In this document: piece after piece, positions 16,225 to 23,483 of the stretch | How positions within the stretch are numbered: position 1 is the first letter of the stretch | Layout of the letters: each line of letters begins with the position of its first letter | DNA from: a virus | Direction: 5' to 3' (one strand) | DNA length: 39,521 bases | Virus record (IMG/VR): IMGVR_UViG_3300021406_000024 | Coordinates: 1-39,521 of that record | Position numbers and translations under genes: made by a program | Notes under the pieces: model-generated | Told to the model about the DNA's origin: nothing | Database searches by the model: none | The model's input: only the letters and a program-made list of their open reading frames with translations

Positions 16225-16234
16225 GGAAATCTAA

Positions 16235-16588
16235 ATGACCGACCCCAACATCAACGCAACCCCCCAGTCAGTGGCAGACAGCATCTCCGGCACGGACGGT
16301 AGCGGCAACGCTCTGCCCTACGACCTGGTGGCGATGCTTTACAACGCCAACATTCTGGGCCTGTCGAAGGATTACGCCTACGCGGAGACGTCGAATACGT
16401 CGCCTTCGGAGATTGACCACGTCACCACCCTGGCCAAGGTGCTCACCCGCACCCACAAGCACGCCGACGGCAACACCTATGACATCTGGGATGCCGTGCA
16501 GACCATTCTGAAATGGGTTCTGGCGCAGGCTCCGACCATCAACAACGGTGAAGTCAACTCGGTCAACTACAAGGCACCTGCCGCATGA
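16235..16588 (+). CDS. Lysis-region protein, unknown
   Basis: A 117-residue protein, ATG after AAGGAAATCTAA. It is soluble-looking, with a mixed helical central part (YDLVAMLYNANILGLSKDYAY) and DIWDAVQTILKWVLAQ near the end; no Cys. It is coupled to lysin B by an ATGA overlap at 16585, so it is probably made together with it, perhaps as a structural or chaperone-like partner. No family recognised. Confidence 0.6.
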   Translation: MTDPNINATPQSVADSISGTDGSGNALPYDLVAMLYNANILGLSKDYAYAETSNTSPSEIDHVTTLAKVLTRTHKHADGNTYDIWDAVQTILKWVLAQAPTINNGEVNSVNYKAPAA

Positions 16589-17469
16589 CGCCAGTCCTGA
16601 TCACGGTTAACGGGACGGGTGACCCAGACCCGGCGGACACCACCGGTTTCGCGGGGATGCTCGGCAGCATGGTCGGCGGGGTGAACCCGTGGGAGATCGT
16701 GGCGGACATGAAGGCCGGTGTCGCGACGCCTCCGCCGCCGTGGATTTGGCAAGCCATCGGCTACCCGGCCAGTGTGTTCCCGATGCAGCCGTCGGTGGAC
16801 AATGCGCGCGCGCAGATCGTCGCCGCGCTCGGCGGACCGCCGTCACCGAACTACGCGGCAGAGGTATACCCCTCGGGGCCGTTCGCGCTGAGCGGCTACA
16901 GCCAGGGTGCCATCGTCACCGACACCGTCTGGGCGCAGGACATCCTCGCCGAGGACGGCGTCCTGCACCACCGGCTGTCGGATTGCCTATCAGTGGTGAA
17001 CTTCGGCGACCCGTGGCGCTCACCCGGTATCGCGAACGGCAACAGCTACCAAGGTATTCCGGTGCCGGGCACCCAGGACGGCGCCGTCACCGGCGGCATC
17101 GGTGGTCCACTTGACCTGACCGAGGCGCAAACCAACTACCCGAATAGCCTTGGTAAACCGACGGTTATGAGCTTCGCGCTGCCCGGTGATCTCTACGCCT
17201 CGGCGCCTATCGGGGGCAACCCGTGGACCGCCGAAGCGGGAGCCGGCCAAGTCGGCACCAGTATCTACAGTTTCATCCTCGCGGGATCGTTCGGGAAGTT
17301 CATCGACATCATCGGAGACCTACTCGTGCCCATCGGGACCATCGAGGAAATCATCAACGGCCTTCAATTCTTCGCCCAGGGCACCGGGGCGCCCCATTGG
17401 CAGTACGGGAATCAGGGCTGCGTCACCGCTGCAGCGCAATACCTCCTCGGCGTCGCAACCGAGTTGTAG
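16585..17469 (+). CDS. lysB: Lysin B, mycolyl-arabinogalactan esterase
   Basis: A 294-residue alpha/beta hydrolase. Nucleophile elbow SGYSQGA puts the serine at 106; FALPGDLYA supplies Asp202 and GAPHWQYG supplies His271, the triad order of mycobacteriophage lysin B. The enzyme cuts the ester linking mycolic acids to arabinogalactan and frees the outer membrane at the end of infection. The opening TVNGTGDPDP and the P-rich loop are typical. It follows the muramidase operon with a 4-base overlap. It is distinct from the second esterase at 8195. Confidence 0.9.
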   Translation: MTPVLITVNGTGDPDPADTTGFAGMLGSMVGGVNPWEIVADMKAGVATPPPPWIWQAIGYPASVFPMQPSVDNARAQIVAALGGPPSPNYAAEVYPSGPFALSGYSQGAIVTDTVWAQDILAEDGVLHHRLSDCLSVVNFGDPWRSPGIANGNSYQGIPVPGTQDGAVTGGIGGPLDLTEAQTNYPNSLGKPTVMSFALPGDLYASAPIGGNPWTAEAGAGQVGTSIYSFILAGSFGKFIDIIGDLLVPIGTIEEIINGLQFFAQGTGAPHWQYGNQGCVTAAAQYLLGVATEL

Positions 17470-17511
17470 CAATCTGCTACATCGGAAACCAATCGAAAGG
17501 AAACACAACTC

Positions 17512-17703
17512 ATGGCTTCTGTAAGCAGCATTGTCGCCGACCTAGAGAAGTTCGCCGCCGAAGCAAAGGCCGCCGCGCCCGAGCTGGAGACCGTGGCGGG
17601 CTTGCTTGAGAAGATCAAGCCGCTGGTGCCGGCCGAAGACCAGCCCCTGTTCGCCGATGGCGAGGCGGCACTGGCCGCACTCATCGCCGTTCTCAAGTCA
17701 TAA
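17512..17703 (+). CDS. Small helical protein, unknown
   Basis: A 63-residue Ala/Glu/Leu-rich protein, ATG after GAAAGGAAACACAACTC. It looks wholly alpha-helical and amphipathic (VADLEKFAAEAKAAAPELET, then LLEKIKPL and ALAALIAVLKS). No Cys and no clear membrane helix. It lies between lysin B and the membrane genes and may assist lysis, but nothing specific identifies it. Confidence 0.55.
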   Translation: MASVSSIVADLEKFAAEAKAAAPELETVAGLLEKIKPLVPAEDQPLFADGEAALAALIAVLKS

Positions 17704-17709
17704 ACCGCG

Positions 17710-17952
17710 ATGGCCCTCCCTGTTTGGGCCCAGCACACCGGCGAGCTGCTCGTAGTCGGAGCAGCCGCCGGGATGCTGCCCGTGGTCACCGTGGCGCCGA
17801 CGTTGGCGGCGATCCCGTGGGCGCTCGTCGCCACCTCCGGGCTTAAAGGCGCGCTGGTCTCTGCGCTGGTGGCTGTCGCCTCGCTCAAGGTGAACAACGG
17901 CACGGCGTCACTGAACCCTAATGTTGTCGCGAAACAGACACAGTCAACATGA
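17710..17952 (+). CDS. Putative holin-like membrane protein
   Basis: An 80-residue protein with about two hydrophobic spans (residues ~12-32 and ~34-60, rich in Ala, Val, Leu) and a polar C-terminus. Small size, two membrane helices and location directly after lysin B fit a holin. Its stop overlaps the next ATG (ATGA at 17949). No family motif seen, so function is from topology and context. Confidence 0.55.
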   Translation: MALPVWAQHTGELLVVGAAAGMLPVVTVAPTLAAIPWALVATSGLKGALVSALVAVASLKVNNGTASLNPNVVAKQTQST

Positions 17953-18410
17953 CGGCCCCGGAGCCGATGTCGGTTTCGGCGAAGTTCATCGCCCGGAGCG
18001 GGGCGGTGTATTGGAGTTTTGCGGTCTGGACGGTGGCGCTCGGCGTCTTCCTGATGTGCGCGCCGCCGAACTGGTTCGGGCCGTCCTGGCACTACTTCCG
18101 CCACATGCCGCACAACGGGTTCTGGATGGGCGTCATCTGCACCGTCCTGGGAACCCTGCAGATGATCGTGCTGGCACATGAGTCGCTCGACTATTTCAAG
18201 CTCGGCATCCTGTTCTTTCTTGCCGGTGTGGTCTTCTGGACGGCCGGACTCACCCTCGGCGCCGAGGGTCTGATGGGACATCAGGGCCTCATGGAGGCCC
18301 CGTTCATGTGCTACGTCGGGGCACACAAAATCACCCATAGCGCGGTATTGCTCAATCACCGCAGGCGTAAACGGCTCCTCGACAAATGGGTTGAGGAGCA
18401 GCAGCAATGA
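17949..18410 (+). CDS. Four-helix membrane protein of the lysis cassette
   Basis: A 153-residue protein with about four membrane helices (residues ~20-37, ~57-75, ~85-105 and a shorter one ~113-130) and a basic tail (HRRRKRLLDKWVEEQQQ). Proteins of this type follow lysin B in many mycobacteriophages and are taken as holins or holin partners. It overlaps both neighbours by 4 bases, so the three membrane genes 17710-18859 form one translated unit. Confidence 0.6.
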   Translation: MTAPEPMSVSAKFIARSGAVYWSFAVWTVALGVFLMCAPPNWFGPSWHYFRHMPHNGFWMGVICTVLGTLQMIVLAHESLDYFKLGILFFLAGVVFWTAGLTLGAEGLMGHQGLMEAPFMCYVGAHKITHSAVLLNHRRRKRLLDKWVEEQQQ

Positions 18411-18859
18411 ATAACACGTCACCGTGGGCCACCATCGTTATCGCGCTGCTGTCCAGTGGCACGCTGTGGAGCGTCCTTCAATGGCTGCTCGGGCGCCGCA
18501 CCCGCAAGCAGCAGAATCTTAAAGACGCCGAAGCGCTGAGCCGTGCCCAGCGTGAAGCCCGCGACTCCGAAGAAAAGCGCATCGAACTACTCGCCGAGGC
18601 GCAACGCACCGCGCAGCGAACCGCACTGGAATCGGCCGCCGCACGGTTCGACTCATTGGACGAGGACTACCGGGCGTGCCGCGACGGGTTACGCGACGTG
18701 CGCGGGGTCGCCTTCCTGCTGGCCGATGCCATGAATCTCATCATGTCCCGCGTTCAGTCACCCACGGGCGCCGACGAATACATCGCGGTATTGACTGCCG
18801 GCGATGTCGAGAAGGCGCGCTTCGCCATCGGTCAAGCGCGAGAACGCCTGTATCAGTGA
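18407..18859 (+). CDS. Membrane-anchored coiled-coil protein
   Basis: A 150-residue protein with one N-terminal membrane helix (residues ~8-28, ending LQWLLGRRTRKQ, so the basic side is cytoplasmic) and a long charged Ala/Glu/Arg helix likely to form a coiled coil (~35-90). The topology resembles second holin-type proteins in mycobacteriophages. It overlaps the previous gene by 4 bases and the lipoprotein start (GTGA). Confidence 0.55.
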   Translation: MNNTSPWATIVIALLSSGTLWSVLQWLLGRRTRKQQNLKDAEALSRAQREARDSEEKRIELLAEAQRTAQRTALESAAARFDSLDEDYRACRDGLRDVRGVAFLLADAMNLIMSRVQSPTGADEYIAVLTAGDVEKARFAIGQARERLYQ

Positions 18860-19059
18860 CCCGCTGGCGCCACGCGCTGATCGCCGTCGCGGTTCTAGCG
18901 GCGTCAGCCTGCACGCCATCCGTCCAGATTAACTGTCCACGCCAGTGGCGCACCATCCGCACCATCGGAAGTTGCCCGTGGCCCGAATACCACTACACGA
19001 CTATCACTACAACGCCCTGGCATCATACCGACCCGCAGCAACGGCTGTGGGCGACCTGA
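18856..19059 (+). CDS. Small lipoprotein
   Basis: A 67-residue frame from a GTG overlapping the upstream stop. It opens with a basic and hydrophobic signal (TRWRHALIAVAVLAASAC), ending in a lipobox LAASAC whose Cys would be lipidated and anchored outside the inner membrane. The mature part has two more Cys and an aromatic/His/Thr-rich tail (YHYTTITTT, WHHTD). A lipoprotein at the end of the lysis cassette could act like a spanin component or block superinfection; neither is shown. Confidence 0.6.
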   Translation: MTRWRHALIAVAVLAASACTPSVQINCPRQWRTIRTIGSCPWPEYHYTTITTTPWHHTDPQQRLWAT

Positions 19060-19078
19060 AACAGAAGGGTAACCCGTT

Positions 19079-19315
19079 GTGTCCCTAGCCGATGAGCTGG
19101 CCGACGAGGAGCCTAAGCGGCCCTCAATAGTTACTGATTGGCTCGCCGAGTGGTATCCGACACTGAGCGACGCCGACAGGGCGACCTTCGATGGCGCTGT
19201 CGCCGACCCGCGCCAGTCGTCTTCGGCGCTGTTCCGACTATGCAAGCGCCACGGATACCCCGGCAGCGACCCGATGCTCCGACGATGGGTAGCGGCCCAG
19301 CGTGGCACTCGCTGA
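19079..19315 (+). CDS. Small DNA-binding-like protein, unknown
   Basis: A 78-residue protein, GTG start with AGAAGGGT upstream. The end, ALFRLCKRHGYPGSDPMLRRWV, looks like a compact helical DNA-binding segment (helix, turn, Arg-rich helix). It overlaps the exonuclease start by 14 bases, implying joint translation. No family recognised. Confidence 0.55.
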   Translation: MSLADELADEEPKRPSIVTDWLAEWYPTLSDADRATFDGAVADPRQSSSALFRLCKRHGYPGSDPMLRRWVAAQRGTR

Positions 19316-20117
19316 CGAACTTTTCGAGCTCTCCACAGGTGTCCGCAACCGCATTCTGATTCTCGACGTGGAGCGGCTGCCGGGCATTACGAAGCAGTAT
19401 TGGTGGGACCGCGGCGATCTGAAAAACCGTTACGTGCATTACGAAACGGTCGAACGCATGCCCAGAACCACCATCGTGTGCGCGAAATGGTACGACTCGC
19501 CCGACGTGATACGGCTGGCCGAGTGGGACAAGGGCGGCCGAAAGACGTTCCTGCGCAACGTGCATCGGATCATGTCACGCGCCGACATCATCGTCGGACA
19601 CTACATCGACAACGCCGACATACCCTGGCTACGCGGCGACCTGCACATCGAGGCCGGCCTGCCTCCGCTGCCGCCGTTCAAAACCGTTGACACCTGTAAA
19701 GTTCTGCGCCAAACGTTCAAAAGCGGCGCACCGTTCAAGTCGCTCGACGCGTTCTGTCAGCTCGTCGGCATCCCGGCCAAGACGGACAAATACGACCGCG
19801 AGGCGATGGAGCGCGCGGTGACGGAGAAGTCGGTGGAAGACCGCGAACGGCTCACCGACTATTGCATGGGGGACGTGGTAGCCACTCAGGGTTTATACGA
19901 TTTCCTTAGGCCCCATATAAAGAATCACCCGGCCCTGTTCGTGGACGGCAAGGACAAGTTGACGGTGTGCAACCGCTGCGGGCATGACACCGAACCAATC
20001 GCCAAACGGTATGTCGCGAACCTGCTCACCTATTCGATGCGGCTCTGTTCCAATTGTAGGGCCTATTCCAGGCTGTCGATCGAACCGGAAAGAATGGCTA
20101 TAGTGCGAGGGGTCTAG
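19302..20117 (+). CDS. DEDD-type 3'-5' exonuclease with C-terminal zinc ribbon
   Basis: A 271-residue protein. Exo I is ILDVERLPG (Asp22, Glu24), Exo II is GHYIDNADIPWL (Asn104/Asp106) and Exo III is YCMGD (Tyr187, Asp191), the DEDDy pattern of DNA-polymerase proofreading exonucleases. Residues ~220-255 add Cys223-X2-Cys226 and Cys249-X2-Cys252, a zinc ribbon. No polymerase domain is attached, so it works as a free nuclease in phage DNA metabolism. GTG start. Confidence 0.8.
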   Translation: MALADELFELSTGVRNRILILDVERLPGITKQYWWDRGDLKNRYVHYETVERMPRTTIVCAKWYDSPDVIRLAEWDKGGRKTFLRNVHRIMSRADIIVGHYIDNADIPWLRGDLHIEAGLPPLPPFKTVDTCKVLRQTFKSGAPFKSLDAFCQLVGIPAKTDKYDREAMERAVTEKSVEDRERLTDYCMGDVVATQGLYDFLRPHIKNHPALFVDGKDKLTVCNRCGHDTEPIAKRYVANLLTYSMRLCSNCRAYSRLSIEPERMAIVRGV

Positions 20118-20130
20118 TCGCCACATCTGG

Positions 20131-20145
20131 TACAATTACCATGTG
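20131..20145 (+). promoter_or_regulatory. Possible -10 box before the HNH/AP2 gene
   Basis: TACAAT (20131-20136) lies seven bases before the GTG start at 20143, which would give a near-leaderless transcript. A clear -35 is not seen. It may let this mobile gene be expressed separately from the operon. Confidence 0.3.
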
Positions 20146-20742
20146 GTAGAAACCAAGACTTGCAGGCTCGATGGTTGCGAAAAGCAATGCAAATCAAGAG
20201 ACTCTCTGTGCCCGATGCATCGTGCTCGATTGCATCGGACCGGGTCCTTTGAACTGGTGGAACGAGCGCCTAAGCCGCTTGATGAGCGCATCGAACCGCG
20301 GATCGTGCGAGGGCAGGGTTGCTGGAAGTGGCGCGGTTGGCACAACCACGGCTATGCCTTACTCAGTCAAAACAATGGGCAACACGTAAGAATCCATCGC
20401 TGGATGTATCAAAAGTACGTCGGGCCTTTAATTGACGGCTTGATGATTGACCATATGTGCGGAAACCGAGGGTGTGTCAATCCTGATCACCTGCGCCAGG
20501 TTAGTAATCAGGCCAATGTCCAGCACTTCATTAAGCCCGTTCGGTCACACAACACGTCCGGCTATCGCGGCGTTCATTTCCACGCCGCGAGTGGGCTCTG
20601 GGTCGCGAATGTGACAGTCAGGGGGAAACGCTTCCTGACCTACCACAAGACAATCGAAGAAGCCGCCGCCGCCGCCGTTGAGCTGCGCCTAAAGCATCAC
20701 ACCCATAACGATCGCGACAGGGGAGAGCCCCTGCGGGAATGA
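20143..20742 (+). CDS. HNH homing endonuclease with AP2-like DNA-binding domain
   Basis: A 199-residue protein. N-terminal Cys pairs (CRLDGCEKQC, LCPMH) form a small zinc site. The nuclease core runs from ~85: HRWMYQKYVG, IDHMCGNRGCVNPDHL, the HNH_3 arrangement. Residues ~135-185 (NTSGYRGVHFHAAS, WVANVTVRGKRF) match an AP2/ERF-type DNA-binding module as found in phage homing endonucleases. It sits between exonuclease and small genes, with its own promoter-like box, and is likely a mobile insertion. A perfect hairpin (CAGGGG-AGAG-CCCCTG, 20718-20733) lies in its 3' end. Confidence 0.8.
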   Translation: MVETKTCRLDGCEKQCKSRDSLCPMHRARLHRTGSFELVERAPKPLDERIEPRIVRGQGCWKWRGWHNHGYALLSQNNGQHVRIHRWMYQKYVGPLIDGLMIDHMCGNRGCVNPDHLRQVSNQANVQHFIKPVRSHNTSGYRGVHFHAASGLWVANVTVRGKRFLTYHKTIEEAAAAAVELRLKHHTHNDRDRGEPLRE

Positions 20743-20751
20743 GGCCACGGC

Positions 20752-21027
20752 ATGGATGAGCACAGCATCGACTTGGTGCGCCAAAGCCTGCAGGTGCATG
20801 TCAACGAGGCCGGCGCCGATGCCGGTAGCGGCGGCTGGCTGGTGGCGCATTACGTCGTGGTGGCCGGTCTGTATCGGGTCAACGAAGACGGCTCAACGGA
20901 GACGCGCCCGGTGGTCACCGCGCCGCTCGAGCAGGCCGACTACATCACCGACGGGCTGCTCGCGCGCGCACCGGAGTTGCTGGCCGCGTGTGAGGACTGC
21001 GAGGACGAAGACAGCGAGCGGGAATGA
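20752..21027 (+). CDS. Hypothetical phage protein
   Basis: A 91-residue acidic protein, ATG at 20752. It has a beta-type middle part (WLVAHYVVVAGLYRV) and a Glu/Asp-rich Cys-containing end (CEDCEDEDSERE). It is coupled to the next gene by ATGA at 21024. Function unknown. Confidence 0.55.
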   Translation: MDEHSIDLVRQSLQVHVNEAGADAGSGGWLVAHYVVVAGLYRVNEDGSTETRPVVTAPLEQADYITDGLLARAPELLAACEDCEDEDSERE

Positions 21028-21248
21028 GGGCAGCAGATAAGGCGTGGCTGTCCCTGGCCGCCGGCATCCTGGCCTACGAACTCGGCGCTCCCGAGCACGA
21101 GCTGATGAGCGAGGGCTGTGACCGCTATCTGGAAGCGCGGCCGTGGCTCACCCGCGCGGTCGTCGCCGCGGTAGCCGGACACCTGCTCAACCTGACGCCG
21201 CGGCCCGTCGACCCGTTGCACTGGCTCTCGGCGCTCAAACGCCGATAA
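21024..21248 (+). CDS. Small phage protein, unknown
   Basis: A 74-residue protein that resembles a common small mycobacteriophage family (MRAADKAWLSLAAGILAYE, RAVVAAVAGHLLNL). Likely a helical bundle with a membrane-like C-terminal helix. It is the last forward gene before the opposite-strand array; its end is followed by the 13-base palindrome at 21259. Confidence 0.6.
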   Translation: MRAADKAWLSLAAGILAYELGAPEHELMSEGCDRYLEARPWLTRAVVAAVAGHLLNLTPRPVDPLHWLSALKRR

Positions 21249-21258
21249 GTACGCCTTA

Positions 21259-21271
21259 TGACAGGCTGTCA
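21259..21271. other. Palindrome TGACAG-G-CTGTCA between convergent operons
   Basis: A perfect inverted repeat of 6 bases around one base lies in the 69-base gap between the forward gene ending at 21248 and the reverse gene ending at 21318. The neighbouring CTGTCATAAGGCG (reverse strand) resembles the CTGTCATAGGGCC that closes two genes of the array. It may mark a bidirectional termination or protein-binding site. Confidence 0.35.
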
Positions 21272-21317
21272 GGGCTTCCGAATGGCGAGGCGGACGGCTG
21301 CGGTCGTCGCGCTAGGA

Positions 21318-21512
21318 CTACAGGAACGTGGCAAGTAGCGAGTTCGGGTCTATTCCGAGTTCACACGCACGCGCCCGGCGGCGCTTTACGAGGCGGCGAA
21401 ACCTGAGTTCTGAAACGCCATCCGTGACTGCCTCGATTACTGGGCGCACCACGTACTCAAGGAACAAGCACCACGCGAAGATGAACGGTAGAGCTATCAC
21501 CAAGTCTCTCAT
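21318..21512 (-). CDS. Array gene 15: small membrane protein
   Basis: A 64-residue frame. The ATG at 21512 (MRDLVIALPF) follows AGGAGACAC and is preferred to a longer upstream start. One membrane helix at residues ~4-22 (IALPFIFAWCLFLEYVV) is followed by a strongly basic cytoplasmic segment (RFRRLVKRRRARA). It is the last gene of the opposite-strand array and carries the repeated element upstream (21513-21550). Confidence 0.55.
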   Translation of the reverse strand: MRDLVIALPFIFAWCLFLEYVVRPVIEAVTDGVSELRFRRLVKRRRARACELGIDPNSLLATFL

Positions 21513-21574
21513 GTGTCTCCTGTGATTGTGAGTCGATAAACTGCGCGTTCGGTGTTCGATCATTACCGAACAGC

Positions 21575-22120
21575 TCACGGCAGACTTAAATGGCCGTCCG
21601 CCGACCGCGCAAGGCGGTTATCTGCTATCAGCTGCCAGTAGGTTTCTCTAACCATCGCAGGCGGATAATGTGCTGACACGGCGTTAATCACGCCTTCCAC
21701 GGTGGCATCTGCATCCATCGCTGAAACCGTGTCGATGAGGGCTTGGCCGATGGGGTCTTGTCGCCTCCGTGTCACCAGATCGGCGGGGACGTTGGTGACC
21801 TCGCTTTTGCCGACCAGTACATGACGTTGGCCGCCCGCGATAACGGACGGCGACACTGCCATCGTTGACGACTGATAATTCCACGTTGACGGACGTAACT
21901 TCTCTACCGGAATACCGGCCTCGGCCTCGGCGACTAGACGGGCGATCGTTTCTTCGTCTACCTCAGCTGGCAGCGGACGACCACCCAGGTTTGCGCGTTT
22001 CATCTTGTCCCGTCGCCGCCACAACTTCAGCCACGACTGCCACAGACGGGCCGTGAACAGTTGCCAGCGCGTAGGGGGCGGTCCCCAATATTTGGAATCA
22101 AGGCCGTCGCTCGATTTCAT
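21575..22120 (-). CDS. Array gene 14: putative winged-helix protein
   Basis: A 181-residue protein, the largest of the array; ATG five bases after AGGAG of the repeat element. An amphipathic Trp/Arg N-terminus (WQLFTARLWQSWLKLWRRRD) is followed by a motif EVDEETIARLVAEAEAGIPV (~54-74) shared with the gene at 24246, and a C-terminal part (~125-181) that reads like a winged helix (IGQALIDTVSAM, VRETYWQLIADNRLARS, DGHLSL). Possible DNA-binding regulator. Its middle is encoded by a 97-base segment repeated at 24267-24363. Confidence 0.55.
   Translation of the reverse strand: MKSSDGLDSKYWGPPPTRWQLFTARLWQSWLKLWRRRDKMKRANLGGRPLPAEVDEETIARLVAEAEAGIPVEKLRPSTWNYQSSTMAVSPSVIAGGQRHVLVGKSEVTNVPADLVTRRRQDPIGQALIDTVSAMDADATVEGVINAVSAHYPPAMVRETYWQLIADNRLARSADGHLSLP
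21881..21977. repeat. Repeat A, copy 1
   Basis: 97 bases that match 24267-24363 without gaps and with seven mismatches. It encodes the EVDEETIARLVAEAEAGIPVEKL region of array gene 14; copy 2 encodes the same region at the C-terminus of array gene 4. It shows partial gene duplication inside the array. Confidence 0.85.
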
Positions 22121-22145
22121 GTCATCTCCTGTTGGGTACCGGTAA

Positions 22146-22346
22146 CTAGGCGCTCGACTTGAACCGAATCATGGTGCGCGGGGCTTGGTCGATCCAGTGA
22201 GTGATGTTGTCGCCGCGAGCGTCGGTAGCTTCGGCGCGGGTTGAGAACGGCCCCTCGACCACCCGGCCGCCGCGCTTGAATAGATCAGTCGTGACAAACC
22301 ACTTCCCAGCATCTTCGACCGACAGGCCGCTATCCTTCAGATCCAT
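22146..22346 (-). CDS. Array gene 13: small protein, unknown
   Basis: A 66-residue frame, ATG at 22346. It has beta-type KWFVTTDLFKRGGRVVEGPF and a TRAEATDARGD helix, a layout common in small phage proteins. The ribosome site is weak; it may depend on coupling to gene 12, which stops 22 bases earlier. Its TAG lies in the repeat element before gene 14. Confidence 0.5.
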   Translation of the reverse strand: MDLKDSGLSVEDAGKWFVTTDLFKRGGRVVEGPFSTRAEATDARGDNITHWIDQAPRTMIRFKSSA

Positions 22347-22368
22347 AAACGTCGCGCTTCGTGCTGCC

Positions 22369-22500
22369 TCACCATGTCTCCCCGCATTCGCACTGATGCG
22401 AGCCGGGCCAATCCGAATCGGTGTGGTCGTCGCCTAACTCGCACTGGTGAACGTGGTCCGCACCGTCGTTCATCTCAATACCGCACGTCGGTCTGCTCAC
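22369..22500 (-). CDS. Array gene 12: small Cys/His-rich protein
   Basis: A 43-residue frame with a GTG start at 22500 placed as usual after AGGAGATGAC. The product carries CGIEM, DHVHQC and SHQCECGETW, several Cys and His able to bind zinc. The perfect position relative to the repeat element supports it. Function unknown. Confidence 0.55.
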   Translation of the reverse strand: MSRPTCGIEMNDGADHVHQCELGDDHTDSDWPGSHQCECGETW

Positions 22501-22525
22501 GTCATCTCCTGTTGAGTACCGATAA

Positions 22526-22750
22526 CTACGATGTTGGTGTTCCACGGAAGACGTCTAGAAATATCTGCCGGATAGCACCCCGCAGCGTCTGCGCTTCTTC
22601 GTCTTGGCCCGTCTCCCACCAGACCTGCGGCGGTGGTGGCTTCGGTTTCATGCTCTGCTTCCTGTCGTGCCGAGTGATCTCAGCTTCCCATTCGACCCAG
22701 TCGTTCTGAAGTTTCCAAATGTAGGCAAACAGGTCGAAGTCATCAGCCAT
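22526..22750 (-). CDS. Array gene 11: small protein, full-length form
   Basis: A 74-residue protein (DDFDLFAYIWKLQNDWVEWE) with a polar Pro-rich middle and hydrophobic end. The ATG at 22750 has AGGGGAA upstream, and the repeat element (22769-22803) lies further back, separated by an extra 13 bases. The first 36 codons are duplicated exactly at 24558-24661 (array gene 3). Function unknown. Confidence 0.5.
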   Translation of the reverse strand: MADDFDLFAYIWKLQNDWVEWEAEITRHDRKQSMKPKPPPPQVWWETGQDEEAQTLRGAIRQIFLDVFRGTPTS

Positions 22751-22754
22751 GCCG
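22642..22754. repeat. Repeat B, copy 1
   Basis: 113 bases identical to 24553-24665. It covers the start and first half of array gene 11. The match ends just before the ATG context, where the sequences diverge. Perfect identity over this length indicates recent duplication or gene conversion. Confidence 0.9.
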
Positions 22755-22803
22755 CATTCCCCTCTACTGTGTCTCCTGTGGTTGTGTACCGATAACGTCG
22801 CGG

Positions 22804-22965
22804 TCAGTCGTCGTCGGCGAGGGTTCCGAGGACAAACCAGCCGGCTTCGGCTAGGCCACCTTCGGTCACTTCGCCGCGGGCGATTGCATTGATGAGGCGT
22901 GTTGGCACGGCGGAATCGGCGGGGCCGGTATACACGATGCCGTCGTTCTCAAAGCTGATGTCCAT
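22804..22965 (-). CDS. Array gene 10: small acidic protein
   Basis: A 53-residue frame, ATG at 22965 eight bases after AGGAG of the long repeat element. Sequence begins MDISFENDGIVYTGPADS and ends WFVLGTLADDD. Acidic and soluble; no motif recognised. It is a clear member of the array by its start context. Confidence 0.55.
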   Translation of the reverse strand: MDISFENDGIVYTGPADSAVPTRLINAIARGEVTEGGLAEAGWFVLGTLADDD

Positions 22966-22973
22966 GTGGCTTG

Positions 22974-23020
22974 CTCCTCTACCGATAACGTCGCGTTCCG
23001 ATCGTGATAAACGCGCCTTA
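22974..23020 (-). repeat. Long form of the start-associated element, copy 1
   Basis: Minus strand: GCGCGTTTATCACGATCGG, AACGCGACG, then GTTATCGGTAGAGGAG. The extra TTATCACGATCGGAACGC block precedes the common GTTATCGG block. The same block occurs at 23451-23468 and, in part, at 24667-24684. It may be a regulator site or an internal promoter. Confidence 0.55.
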
Positions 23021-23022
23021 CG

Positions 23023-23229
23023 TCAGGCGAAGCCGAACCGTTGGCAGTCACATCTGTCACATGGGCCGTCCATGGGGTTGCGCCACCAGAAGTTCCAGAA
23101 TCCTGAGCGATCTTCGTGTCGGAATCGGGGATGACCACACTGAGCGCACTTATCCCGCTGCCACGCCAGCGCACCAGCCGACACAACCGCTTCGGCTATG
23201 TCCGCTATCAGTTCGTCATCCATCGTCAT
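23023..23229 (-). CDS. Array gene 9: zinc-ribbon-like protein
   Basis: A 68-residue frame, ATG at 23229; an ATG at 23223 (MDDELIADI) has better spacing to AAGG. An acidic helical N-terminus is followed by CAQCGHPRFRHED, an aromatic stretch (FWNFWW), and CDRCDCQRF, two Cys pairs that could hold zinc. It has no copy of the repeat element; it starts nine bases after the stop of gene 8. Confidence 0.55.
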   Translation of the reverse strand: MTMDDELIADIAEAVVSAGALAWQRDKCAQCGHPRFRHEDRSGFWNFWWRNPMDGPCDRCDCQRFGFA

Positions 23230-23238
23230 AACGCCTTG

Positions 23239-23424
23239 TCAGCCTGTAGTCCGACGCATCTGAGTGGCGTTCCACGATTCAGGGTCCGTTGCGACCGCGC
23301 GACCGTGCGCCTTGTTCGCTGCCACATACTTCTCCTCCGCGGCCTCCAGTCGTTCCTGAGCGTCTAGCAGTTCGGACGACGCGCGCTGCAACGCGGTCAG
23401 GGTGCCGTGCTGGTGTTCGTTCAT
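23239..23424 (-). CDS. Array gene 8: small coiled-coil protein
   Basis: A 61-residue frame, ATG at 23424 after AGAGGAAGAC; longer upstream frames are Arg-rich and not convincing. The body (LTALQRASSELLDAQERLEAA and on) is a long heptad-like helix. The long repeat element precedes it. Function unknown. Confidence 0.5.
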   Translation of the reverse strand: MNEHQHGTLTALQRASSELLDAQERLEAAEEKYVAANKAHGRAVATDPESWNATQMRRTTG

Positions 23425-23428
23425 GTCT

Positions 23429-23483
23429 TCCTCTCTACCGATAACTGTGCGTTCCGATCGTGATAATGCGGGCCCTATGACAG
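23429..23483 (-). repeat. Long form of the start-associated element, copy 2
   Basis: Minus strand: CTGTCATAGGGCCCGCA, then TTATCACGATCGGAACGC, ACA and GTTATCGGTAGAGAGGA. The CTGTCATAG end encodes Leu-Ser-stop of array gene 7, and the same words close array gene 2 (24690-24700). So the conserved block reaches into the 3' end of the upstream gene. Confidence 0.6.
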
